Of a stretch of DNA of 17,884 nucleotides, positions 1-7,942 are shown one piece after another. The notes beneath the pieces are model-generated. The model was given only the letters and a program-made list of their open reading frames with translations, made no database searches and had not been told where the DNA came from. A program made the translations under genes and the position numbers. Position 1 is the stretch's first letter; every line of letters starts with the position of its first letter. The DNA is from an uncultured Marinicella sp. (lineage in GTDB: Bacteria > Pseudomonadota > Gammaproteobacteria > Xanthomonadales > Marinicellaceae), in assembly GCA_938008005.1 (NCBI GenBank), contig CALLLZ010000228.1:1-17884 (forward strand), given 5' to 3'.

Positions 1-1674
1 CCATCAGTTGATGCCCTTGAATTTGAAATTGATGTCGCTAATGAGTCAGTAAAAAATAATGTGTCAGCGTTTTTGGAATCCAAAACCTATGACTGTCAAT
101 CTGTCTCATCACCCATCAGTAGGCAACATAAGGATTTGCTAGAGTTGGTACAAGCAGCAGCACAACCTTTCGGTTACTTCAATGCCGAAATTAAAATAGA
201 AAGCCATCAATCCAAGGCTTGTGAGGAAATTAATCTCTCGATTAATTTGGGGCCCATAACGCTTATTAAATCCTCTGTCATTGAGTTGATTGAATCTGAC
301 GATAATGACTTTATTCAGTTGCTAGAAAAGAATCAACATCTAACTGGACAACCACTTCAACAAATAAAGTACCAAGAACTCAAGAAACAATTGCTCAATT
401 TAGCCAATGAAAAATTTTATTTAGATGCCTCTTTCATTACACAAGAGATCAATGTTTATCCTGAAACAAATCAAGCTGATATTGTCTTGCAGTTCAAGCC
501 AGGCCATAGGTATCAAATCAGTACCATAAATATCGAAATTGATGAACCTTTTTTAAGTACTGAATTGATCGATAAAATGGTCGATATAAAACCAGGTGAA
601 GACATAACACAAAGCCAGCTTTATCAGTTAAAACAAAAGCTTAATTCATATGGTTACTTTAACCAGGTATTGTTTGATATAGAAGATGTCAACAATAACA
701 ATTACACAGTTCCTATTACGATTAAATTCACTCCTGCGGCTAAATATGATTATTCAGTTGGGTTAGGTTATTCAACTGATAGAGGCGTTAAATCCACTTT
801 TAAATATAACAATTACCGGATTAATGATCGGGGTCATCAATTTAATAGCCACCTTAATTTATCTGAATTAAATAATGAGCTGGCGACCGCTTACAAAATT
901 CCATCAAAAAATAAACCAGCATCTAAATGGTTTAACATTCAGCTTGGTTATCGGGATGAACAAACCGATAATGTTGATAGTCAAACTTCTAAACTTGGTT
1001 TCAGTGAAACGCGTATTCACAAAAATAAATGGCAAAATATTAATTTCATTGATATTTTACATGAAAAATTTGATACCGGTGTGGAACAAGGTGAGTCACT
1101 GCTATTCGTCCCAGGCATCAGCTGGTCACTCACCGACGCAGATAATTTGGCCCGTCCATCTCGTGGTTATAAAGTACAGTCGGAATTTAAAGGGGCTTCC
1201 AAAGACTTGATATCGGATGCTTCATTTGCACAAATAACCTTGTCTGGAAAATTTATACATTCGATTGGGACATCAAACCGTTTGTTGTACCGTGCTCAAG
1301 TGGGAGCAACTGCCAGTAGTGATTTTGATGATTTACCAACCACATACCGATTTTTTGCTGGTGGTGATCAAAGTATCAGAGGCTTTGACTACGAAAGTAT
1401 CTCCCCATTCAATGAGTCTGGCGATTTAGCTGGTGGTAAACACCTTGCAGTAGGTAGTATTGAATTTGAACACCAATTTTCCCCCCAATGGGCAGTAGCC
1501 GCTTTTACAGATTTTGGTGATGCGTACTCAAGTGAGTTTGACTTTAAATACAGTGTTGGGGGCGGTTTGCGATGGTTTTCACCAATAGGTCCTATCCGAG
1601 TAGACATTGGTATGCCATTAGATCAAGAGTCAAGAAGCTTTCGTCTACATGTCACTATAGGCCCCGACTTATGA
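1..1674 (+). CDS. tamA: TamA, outer-membrane translocation and assembly module barrel protein (5'-truncated by window edge)
   Basis: TamA is an Omp85-family outer-membrane barrel that works with TamB in envelope biogenesis (autotransporter insertion and lipid transport have both been proposed). The frame is open from base 1 with no stop, so the real start lies upstream; the GTG at 61 is an internal valine. About 557 residues are visible, against 577 in the full E. coli protein. The N-terminal half holds POTRA-type segments (for example around bases 490-730, with the conserved pattern PGxxI...LYQLKQKL..YGYF). The C-terminal half is a 16-strand-type barrel with the loop-6 signature GGDQSIRGF (bases about 1357-1383). 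The C-terminus LHVTIGPDL resembles the IGxGPxL end of known TamA. The stop overlaps the tamB start (ATGA, 1671-1674), which indicates translational coupling. Family assignment is secure; only the upstream start is missing. Confidence 0.93.
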   Translation, partial: PSVDALEFEIDVANESVKNNVSAFLESKTYDCQSVSSPISRQHKDLLELVQAAAQPFGYFNAEIKIESHQSKACEEINLSINLGPITLIKSSVIELIESDDNDFIQLLEKNQHLTGQPLQQIKYQELKKQLLNLANEKFYLDASFITQEINVYPETNQADIVLQFKPGHRYQISTINIEIDEPFLSTELIDKMVDIKPGEDITQSQLYQLKQKLNSYGYFNQVLFDIEDVNNNNYTVPITIKFTPAAKYDYSVGLGYSTDRGVKSTFKYNNYRINDRGHQFNSHLNLSELNNELATAYKIPSKNKPASKWFNIQLGYRDEQTDNVDSQTSKLGFSETRIHKNKWQNINFIDILHEKFDTGVEQGESLLFVPGISWSLTDADNLARPSRGYKVQSEFKGASKDLISDASFAQITLSGKFIHSIGTSNRLLYRAQVGATASSDFDDLPTTYRFFAGGDQSIRGFDYESISPFNESGDLAGGKHLAVGSIEFEHQFSPQWAVAAFTDFGDAYSSEFDFKYSVGGGLRWFSPIGPIRVDIGMPLDQESRSFRLHVTIGPDL

Positions 1675-4600
1675 ATCCGTTTTTAATAATGAAAAAGACG
1701 CTCAAATACCTGCTTTACTTCATGCTGTTATTGATATTGTTTTTAATCTTATTAGTTATGTATGTTCTGCATTCTGATTCCGGTAGCCGTTTCGTTATTA
1801 ACAAGGGTGTAAATTTTTATGGGATTGACCTAACTTACGATAGCATCAGTGGTAATTTGTCTGATGGGTTGATGATAAAAAATATGCAATATAAAGATCA
1901 AGTAGTTGATATTAAAATTAAAAAGTTATCTTATAGGTCTAACTGGTCTTGGCTGAGTCAACACCTTGAACTGACAAACTTCGATATCAATGATGTTGTT
2001 GTAATGATTAAATCGTCTCAAGAACCAAGTTCAGAAAGCCAGTCGTTTACTGGTATTGAATTGCCTTTAACCGTTGACATTAAAAAGCTCTTGGTCAGTG
2101 GACTTAAGGTTAAATCTGAAATTGATGCAGAAGGCAGCCTTCACACAATTGATACTATTGGTTTTTCTGCCTTAGTAGAAGCTAAAAACACAACAATTAA
2201 TCACCTGAATGTGAGCACAGTTGAATATGATTTAACAACATCTGGATTGCTGGATTACAGTAAGGGATTGGCCTATGATCTTAAAGCTGATTGGAAAGTC
2301 AAGCCAGAAAATCAAACCATTGAAGCGACTGGAACTGTTTTAGGAAATCTGGATGCGATTAAATTGGAACAAACATTGAACTTTAAAAGCGATCAATTAC
2401 ATGGTCAATTTCTGCTGAAAGGTGGTGCCAGAGCATTAATGGGTGTACCCAATTTCGACTTACAGCTAACGTCGATGAAACCTAAGCTTATCCTCAATGA
2501 ACAAACTTTTGAATTGAAAGATTTGGCAATAGATTTCAATGGGATAATTGATGATTACAACATTTCAATACAATCAGATTTAGGCGAGCATGAATTCAAT
2601 GATTCCAAGCTGTTAGACAGTAAGATTGAGTTGCAGGCTTCGGGTAACAGCCAACAATTAACCACTGAAGTTGCAACAATCACTACCTCTGAAGGTTTAA
2701 TTGAAGCTCAAGCCAAAGTAGACTGGCAAGATCAGTTGAAAATCAACAGTCAACTAGAATTAACAGATTTTAATCTACGGCAGTTATTGCAAAACTGGCC
2801 TGGAATCATCAATGGACAAATCAATCTTAATTTAGACATGGGTAAACACGGCCTGCTTATCAAAACGCATGATAATTTACTCCAAGGAGAACTTAAAGGG
2901 CAGCATTTTACTTTAACAGGAGCTGCGGATTACTCAACATATGGTTTATTGGCTGAGGATTTAAAACTCATTTTAGGGGGAAATTCTGTGCTAGTGAATG
3001 GTCAAGTTACAGAACAAAAAACAGACCTTGTAATGGCCCTGAATTGGGAAGACTTGAGTGTGCTAGATCAGCAGTTATCTGGAAGTATAGAGGGCACAGT
3101 TGAACTGTCTGGAGATTATAAGAACCCACAATTGAAAGCTGATTTAAGTGCTCAACAATTGTTTTTTGCTGACAATAAAGTTTCATCATTGAAAGTGTAT
3201 TCTCAAGGCCAGTGGAATCAACAGTTAAACACCGATGTTATTGTCAAAGACGCCTTAATAGGCGGGCAAGAGTTTAATCATATTGAAATTTCGCAAGGTG
3301 GTTGGTTGAATAGCCATGAAGTACAAGTCATTGTGGACAATAAAAAAATAAATACTGTGTTGAACCTCAAAGGTCAATACATCAGCCAAACCACACCACA
3401 GCAACCACTTTGGAAGGGACAGTTGCTGAGTCATGAATTGGTTGTGGATATTGATAAAAAGATTGAACTTCAAACACCCATAGCCATTGAACTTGGTCAA
3501 CAAATCAAAATTGAATCTGGGTGCTGGCAAGGTGTCGAAGCAGGGACATTGTGTATAGAGTTCAATGACACCAAACAGACCAATGATACATACCAAGGTT
3601 CGTTAAAATTGAATGCTTTTAGCATGCTCCCATTACAGGTGTTTTTACCAGAAAACATAGAACTAAATGGGACGTTACAGGGAGCTGCAGAATTTTCATA
3701 TCAAGCTGGTGATATTTTACTTGATTCAAATATAAAACTTCTAAATGGTGAACTGCTGATAAAGAAAGAACAAGAAACGGTTTATCAAACTGCCATTAAA
3801 GCACTGGATGTTGAAACCAGCACCAACCAAAATATTGATATAAGTATTAATGCGCAACTAGAAGACAATAGTTTTTTGAAACTTATAACCAAACTTGAAA
3901 ATCCAAGTGGTCAAGAATGGTTGATTAATTCTTCGGTCAAAGGTACTTTTCTCAGTACAGACCTTATACGAGAATTGTCTGAAGAAATTAATGAGCTAGA
4001 AGGTGAAATTTCTATTGATGGTTCTATAACTGGTTTACTAACTGAGCCTAATATCAACTTGAACTTAAATCAGTCAGATGGGTATTTAACTTTAACTCGT
4101 TTGGGTACAGTGATAGAAAATTTAAAATTAATGATTAGTACCAAGGGAATTAAGAAGCCCCTTTACAACATCAGTTTATTTGGAACAAACCTTAAAAGCA
4201 TTAATCAAGGGCGAATTGAATCCAATGGAGAACTCAGCTTTTCTGAAGATAAACAGTGGCAGTATCAAGGGGATATTTTAGGTTCTAATTTCATGTTGTT
4301 AAATTTACCTGAAGCGAAATTTAATATCTCACCCAAGCTAACTGTTTTGGCCAACCCGGACTTAACTGATATAAAAGGTGACTTAGTAATAGATTCAGGA
4401 CATGTCATGGTTCAACAGCTACCACCTAACAGTGTCAGTAACTCAGATGATCTACAAGTCCATACGTCAGAATCTGAGAGTTCAAAGGATAACCCTCTTA
4501 TATTAGACATTGATACCAGTATAAAAGAACCTGTAAAACTTGATGTTATCGGTTTAGTGGCAGGGTTATCTGGCTCTATACAATTATTGCAAACAAAAGA

Positions 4601-5225
4601 GCAGGGGCTAGCTGGTAAAGGCACATTGAGCTTGTCTGACGGAAGTTATGAAATTTATGGTCAAAAGCTGGATATTAATACAGGTGAGCTGACTTTTTCA
4701 GGCCCGATAGATAACCCCAGAATTAATGTTAAAGCCAGTAGAAAGTCAGTTTCTGGTGATGTGGTTGCAGGTGTACAATTAGGCGGATCAGTTAATGATT
4801 TGCAGTCTAACCTTTATTCAGAACCTAATTTGGCTGATATTGAAAAGCTTTCTTATATTATGAGCGGTCGTGGCATTGATGGTTCTGGCAACTTAGATGG
4901 TGAAAGTCTGAAACAAGCCGCTATTGTGATGGGTTTAAACCAGAGCAGTCCAATTTTCAATCAAATTCAAAATCAATTCGGTATAGATGTTCTCACCGTC
5001 CGAGAATCTGCAGTTACTGCAGATACAGTGGTTGAGGCGGGTAAGAAAATTAATGACAAACTCTATGTTTCTTACAATCAGGGATTGTTTAATCGCTTGG
5101 GTTTCTGGATGCTTAAATACCGCATTAATCAATTTCTTAACTTAGAGACAACTCAAGGTGAAGATCAATCTGTAGAGTTGATTTATACCAGAAAAGCAAG
5201 AAGTAAAAACTCAGAGCCTGAATAA
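1671..5225 (+). CDS. tamB: TamB, inner-membrane-anchored periplasmic bridge protein (DUF490/AsmA-like)
   Basis: TamB spans the periplasm as a long beta-taco groove anchored in the inner membrane and docks to TamA. The product is 1184 residues (E. coli 1259). It starts with a short cytoplasmic tail and one membrane anchor (about residues 11-33, KYLLYFMLLLILFLILL). A long AsmA-like repetitive beta region follows. The last ~350 residues match the TamB C-terminal domain: IEKLSYIMSGRG, then SLKQAAIVMGLNQSS, then KINDKLYVSYNQGLF and the C-terminal SVELIYTRKA. I chose ATG 1671, which overlaps the tamA stop, although the frame stays open upstream to 1572; that extension would only re-read tamA coding sequence. 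ATG 1689 (MKKTLKYLL) is a possible alternative. Neither has a strong Shine-Dalgarno, consistent with coupling to tamA. No intrinsic terminator is evident after the gene. Confidence 0.93.
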   Translation: MNPFLIMKKTLKYLLYFMLLLILFLILLVMYVLHSDSGSRFVINKGVNFYGIDLTYDSISGNLSDGLMIKNMQYKDQVVDIKIKKLSYRSNWSWLSQHLELTNFDINDVVVMIKSSQEPSSESQSFTGIELPLTVDIKKLLVSGLKVKSEIDAEGSLHTIDTIGFSALVEAKNTTINHLNVSTVEYDLTTSGLLDYSKGLAYDLKADWKVKPENQTIEATGTVLGNLDAIKLEQTLNFKSDQLHGQFLLKGGARALMGVPNFDLQLTSMKPKLILNEQTFELKDLAIDFNGIIDDYNISIQSDLGEHEFNDSKLLDSKIELQASGNSQQLTTEVATITTSEGLIEAQAKVDWQDQLKINSQLELTDFNLRQLLQNWPGIINGQINLNLDMGKHGLLIKTHDNLLQGELKGQHFTLTGAADYSTYGLLAEDLKLILGGNSVLVNGQVTEQKTDLVMALNWEDLSVLDQQLSGSIEGTVELSGDYKNPQLKADLSAQQLFFADNKVSSLKVYSQGQWNQQLNTDVIVKDALIGGQEFNHIEISQGGWLNSHEVQVIVDNKKINTVLNLKGQYISQTTPQQPLWKGQLLSHELVVDIDKKIELQTPIAIELGQQIKIESGCWQGVEAGTLCIEFNDTKQTNDTYQGSLKLNAFSMLPLQVFLPENIELNGTLQGAAEFSYQAGDILLDSNIKLLNGELLIKKEQETVYQTAIKALDVETSTNQNIDISINAQLEDNSFLKLITKLENPSGQEWLINSSVKGTFLSTDLIRELSEEINELEGEISIDGSITGLLTEPNINLNLNQSDGYLTLTRLGTVIENLKLMISTKGIKKPLYNISLFGTNLKSINQGRIESNGELSFSEDKQWQYQGDILGSNFMLLNLPEAKFNISPKLTVLANPDLTDIKGDLVIDSGHVMVQQLPPNSVSNSDDLQVHTSESESSKDNPLILDIDTSIKEPVKLDVIGLVAGLSGSIQLLQTKEQGLAGKGTLSLSDGSYEIYGQKLDINTGELTFSGPIDNPRINVKASRKSVSGDVVAGVQLGGSVNDLQSNLYSEPNLADIEKLSYIMSGRGIDGSGNLDGESLKQAAIVMGLNQSSPIFNQIQNQFGIDVLTVRESAVTADTVVEAGKKINDKLYVSYNQGLFNRLGFWMLKYRINQFLNLETTQGEDQSVELIYTRKARSKNSEPE

Positions 5226-5511
5226 AAAAGCCAACTAGTTTTATTGAGAAATAAAAAAACGCAATGTGGTTAAAACCTCAGAATTAAGGCTTTCGAATAT
5301 TCAAGTTTTGAACCATTTGTATAAAACTGATTGATTACACACTTGAATTTCTGCTCACGTCTTCCGGCTTGGCTGGAATGATGAATGTAAGAAGTTATGT
5401 TTGTAAGTAAAAGTTCTGAATGCACCATGAGTGATCGTTTTTTTATAAAATGATGGCCGTGAATTTAAATATTAAATTTTAAGCCAAATACCTAGAGTGA
5501 ACTATCGGGCT
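5226..5511. other. Convergent intergenic region, no gene seen
   Basis: This 286-bp gap lies between the 3' ends of tamB and the regulator gene. No credible ORF or structured RNA was recognised. Two weak hairpins are visible. One spans 5362-5378 (TTCCGGC/GCTGGAA, 3-nt loop, one G-U pair) but has no T-tract after it. The other spans 5434-5454 and is an AT-rich 8-bp stem whose left arm and loop contain a run of seven T. Neither is a convincing intrinsic terminator. Confidence 0.6.
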
Positions 5512-7665
5512 TCATTGGCTTAATGAGAGTTCCACAACTTCTTTTTTAGCAGAAACTTTGCGTGTCATCAAAAGCTGTGTTTGATTAATGTCAGTCAGGT
5601 AATCAACGTCTTCACTGACCTCACCTAAGGTCTTATACGTGTCATTGCTGAGGTTGTAAGACCACACAAGATTTTCATTATTAATGGCGTATATTAAATT
5701 GCCATTAATAATGAATGACTTGGCTTTTCCACTCTGGTTGGCCAATGATGTGATCATTTGATCTTCGACAGGGCCTGGTCTCCAAAATTGACCCAGATAA
5801 TCTTTATAGATTAATTGGCCATCTTCGCTCTTAAGTGCCCAGAGAACTTTTTTATCAGTTATTTCGGTGGTCTTTGAATGGTTAAAGTCATGCTCCACTA
5901 ACTTTAATATACCATTAACACGCAAAAGTAATAAAGCACTGTTATTCTCGCTATCCCATTGAAAAAGTATAGTAACAGGATCATTCAATGGAAAAGTTCT
6001 TTGCCTTGAGTCTAGAAATACTTGGGTCAGAACATTATTGGCATTAACTAATAGGCTTTGACCATCGGCCGCCCAATCGATGCCACGAATATATGTATCC
6101 ACTGGAAACTGAGTGATTTGTTGTGCTGTAGTGCCATCACTTATCCAAAGTTGTTCATCACCTGAACGTTCTGACCAGAAAGCTATTAATTCACCACCTG
6201 GTTGAAAAATAGCATGATTTTCCCCCAGGTTGGAGCGTTCAAAACTTGTATAAGGTCTGACTCGTTCAGGTTGAGCTTGATTGGTTTCGGCAAAACGATT
6301 ATCACTGATTTCATTGAGCGGCTGTAATACGATATCACTGTCATACGGTCCTTTAATGAACAGTATTTTTTTACCGTTTGGGTGAAACTCAGGCAACACC
6401 ATCTTATCAGTAAAGGGTAAACTGATTTTATCAACTTTACCTTCATATGAAAGGGTAAATAGTTGTCTACCTGTGCTGAATATGAGTTGCTCATTTACTG
6501 GATCAAAATTTGGGAAAATAAGTTGGGACTGAGGTATTTCTTGTGGATACTGGATCGGGTGACTAGATAAAATACTGCTGTCAGGCTTGAGCATTTCAAT
6601 ATAGTGCTGACCATCATTGTGGATGCTGGTTACGGCAATCAAGTCATCCTTTACTGAGTATGTATAGTCGATTATATTGCCGTCTTTGAGGTTGTATATG
6701 TCGTTGCTTTTATCTTCAGTAATTGAATAACTTATTAATTTCCAACGATCTGAATGTTTCTGTAACAATGCAATATCATTGTTATTAAACCATATGGGTT
6801 TCTTTACATCTGAATTTTGACACTGCAGCACCAAGTCGGGTTGTTGAGGGCTTGCTAGTGCATTTTCAAAATCTAAACTCACTAAGTCGTAGCAATTTCT
6901 CTGAGTCACAGGTTCTCGACAGGCTTCGGTGGCTAAAAACACCAGCTTTTTCCCATCTTCAGAAAAGCTATGTCTGCCATAGGCCCCCCAATCTTTGGTC
7001 AACTGGATTTCTTCTTGTGTATCGATATTTTTGGCCCATATTTTATTGTTGCATTGTTTGTCTAAATATCGATGGAACACAATGTACTGACCGTCAGGTG
7101 AATAGCTTGCATCAAATTCTTTATCGTCAGTGGCTGTGATTGAGCGTAATGTATCAAAACTATAGGGTGTGTTTTGTTCAGGTAAAAAATAATAATATCC
7201 AGTTATACCCAAAACAATCAATCCAACCAAGGCCAAAACCAATCCATGTCTGAATTTTGATTGATCACGCTGCTTAGTGGACTCATTAGTAAAGGTGTTT
7301 GTAGTAGACCCGTTTTGCACATGATTAGAACTTGTCAAATCAACGCTATCATGCCAGCGTACATCGCATTCAAGGCTATACCCTTGTTTGGCATGGGTTT
7401 TGATATAGACCTGAACTCTACCATCATCTCCCAGAGCTTTTCTTAGTTGGGCAATACTTCTTTGTAAGGTATTCGGTGATACAACAGTATTTGGCCAGAC
7501 TTGATTCAATAACGCATCGTGACTCACCACTTGGCCTTGGTTTTCAGCCAAATAGGTAAGAACCGCCAGCGCTTTGGGGGCCAGTGTTTGAGACTGTTTG
7601 TTTTGCGTGATTTGGTTTCTAGATAGGTCGATAAAAAAACCACCAATCGAATACTGTTTTGTCAT
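5512..7665 (-). CDS. CadC/ToxR-type transmembrane transcriptional regulator with periplasmic PD40/TolB-like beta-propeller
   Basis: This is probably a one-component membrane-embedded regulator that binds DNA in the cytoplasm and senses in the periplasm. The 717-residue product starts at ATG 7665, preceded by GGGA at a 5-nt spacing; a TTG at 7680 in the same frame is less likely. Residues ~1-100 form an OmpR/CadC-type winged helix (APKALAVLTYLAE, VVSHDALLNQVWP, LQRSIAQLRKALGDD, KTHAKQGY). A polar linker leads to a single membrane helix at ~141-160 (LVLALVGLIVLGITGYYYF). The remaining ~550 residues contain repeated PD40-like strands such as ASYSPDGQYIVF, FSEDGKKLVF and FHPNGKKILF. CadC proper has a different periplasmic domain, so the ligand cannot be inferred. 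The gene is divergent from the hydrolase-propeller cluster, which makes that cluster the natural target. No phosphoacceptor receiver domain is present. Confidence 0.88.
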   Translation of the reverse strand: MTKQYSIGGFFIDLSRNQITQNKQSQTLAPKALAVLTYLAENQGQVVSHDALLNQVWPNTVVSPNTLQRSIAQLRKALGDDGRVQVYIKTHAKQGYSLECDVRWHDSVDLTSSNHVQNGSTTNTFTNESTKQRDQSKFRHGLVLALVGLIVLGITGYYYFLPEQNTPYSFDTLRSITATDDKEFDASYSPDGQYIVFHRYLDKQCNNKIWAKNIDTQEEIQLTKDWGAYGRHSFSEDGKKLVFLATEACREPVTQRNCYDLVSLDFENALASPQQPDLVLQCQNSDVKKPIWFNNNDIALLQKHSDRWKLISYSITEDKSNDIYNLKDGNIIDYTYSVKDDLIAVTSIHNDGQHYIEMLKPDSSILSSHPIQYPQEIPQSQLIFPNFDPVNEQLIFSTGRQLFTLSYEGKVDKISLPFTDKMVLPEFHPNGKKILFIKGPYDSDIVLQPLNEISDNRFAETNQAQPERVRPYTSFERSNLGENHAIFQPGGELIAFWSERSGDEQLWISDGTTAQQITQFPVDTYIRGIDWAADGQSLLVNANNVLTQVFLDSRQRTFPLNDPVTILFQWDSENNSALLLLRVNGILKLVEHDFNHSKTTEITDKKVLWALKSEDGQLIYKDYLGQFWRPGPVEDQMITSLANQSGKAKSFIINGNLIYAINNENLVWSYNLSNDTYKTLGEVSEDVDYLTDINQTQLLMTRKVSAKKEVVELSLSQ

Positions 7666-7714
7666 GTAACTCCCAATCAAGATAAAAGCAGGTGTTTAAA
7701 TAGCAAGCCTTAAG

Positions 7715-7731
7715 TGAGATAAATTATCTCA
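7715..7731. promoter_or_regulatory. 17-bp perfect palindrome, candidate operator of the regulator gene
   Basis: The sequence TGAGATAAATTATCTCA has 8-bp perfect arms around a single central base. It lies immediately downstream of the predicted -10 of the regulator promoter, overlapping the expected start site, a position typical of repression. Which protein binds it is unknown; its symmetry differs from the direct-repeat array at 7809, so a second, dimeric factor is possible. A stem of this size in the leader RNA is the alternative. Confidence 0.4.
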
Positions 7732-7760
7732 ATATAGATTTTGATTGTAACTAAATCCAA
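7731..7760 (-). promoter_or_regulatory. Candidate sigma70 promoter of the regulator gene
   Basis: Read on the minus strand, TTGGAT (7760-7755) and TATATT (7736-7731) are separated by 18 bp. The -10 differs from consensus at one base and the -35 at two. Transcription would start near 7724, giving a leader of about 60 nt. The call rests on motif inspection only, in AT-rich DNA where chance matches are common. Confidence 0.35.
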
Positions 7761-7808
7761 CTTTTTAACCAATTGATAATTAAACAAATATTCAACATTG
7801 ATTATAAA

Positions 7809-7852
7809 TCAGCCAGAAGTCAGCGAAAAATCAGCCTGACTTCAGGTGTTTT
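7809..7852 (+). promoter_or_regulatory. Four helically phased TCAG direct repeats, candidate activator-binding array
   Basis: Four consecutive 11-bp units begin with TCAG: TCAGCCAGAAG (7809), TCAGCGAAAAA (7820), TCAGCCTGACT (7831) and TCAGGTGTTTT (7842). OmpR/PhoB-family winged-helix proteins are known to bind tandem direct repeats at 10-11 bp spacing, for example the 11-bp period of the Pho box. The neighbouring regulator has this type of domain. The last unit ends 14 bp before a TACAAT -10 box, so the array occupies the place of a -35 element. Binding by that regulator is inferred. Confidence 0.6.
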
Positions 7853-7866
7853 AATTTTCACCCTTC

Positions 7867-7872
7867 TACAAT
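7867..7872 (+). promoter_or_regulatory. Candidate -10 box of the hydrolase cluster promoter
   Basis: TACAAT differs from the consensus TATAAT at one base. No recognisable -35 hexamer lies 16-18 bp upstream; that space holds the end of the TCAG array instead, as in activator-dependent promoters. Transcription would start near 7879, about 60 nt before the esterase gene. Confidence 0.4.
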
Positions 7873-7921
7873 TGTTTTTTTATTGAAATAACAGAGCCCG
7901 TTTTTAACAAAAGGTGTTCTT

Positions 7922-7942
7922 ATGATAGAGAGAAAATTATGA
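7922..7942 (+). CDS. Possible six-codon leader peptide (MIERKL) coupled to the esterase gene
   Basis: An ATG at 7922 has a Shine-Dalgarno-like AAGGTG (7911-7916) at suitable spacing. It opens a six-codon frame whose TGA (7940-7942) overlaps the esterase ATG (7939) as ATGA. Translation of this minigene could deliver ribosomes to the esterase start. The esterase also has its own purine-rich AGAGAG (7927-7932), so the short frame may be accidental. Confidence 0.25.
   Translation: MIERKL

Noticed and set aside
1572..1670. N-terminal extension of tamB upstream of ATG 1671
   Set aside because: It lies entirely within tamA in another frame and would place 33 extra polar residues before the membrane anchor; the ATGA overlap start is the natural one.
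5362..5378. Intrinsic terminator after tamB
   Set aside because: The stem is short, contains a G-U pair and is not followed by a T-run.
7666..7680. TTG start for the regulator at 7680
   Set aside because: ATG 7665 has GGGA at good spacing, and the extra five residues would include that ribosome site.
7809..7852. CRISPR-like array
   Set aside because: The repeats are only 4-6 bp at helical spacing with no spacers of CRISPR length and no cas genes.
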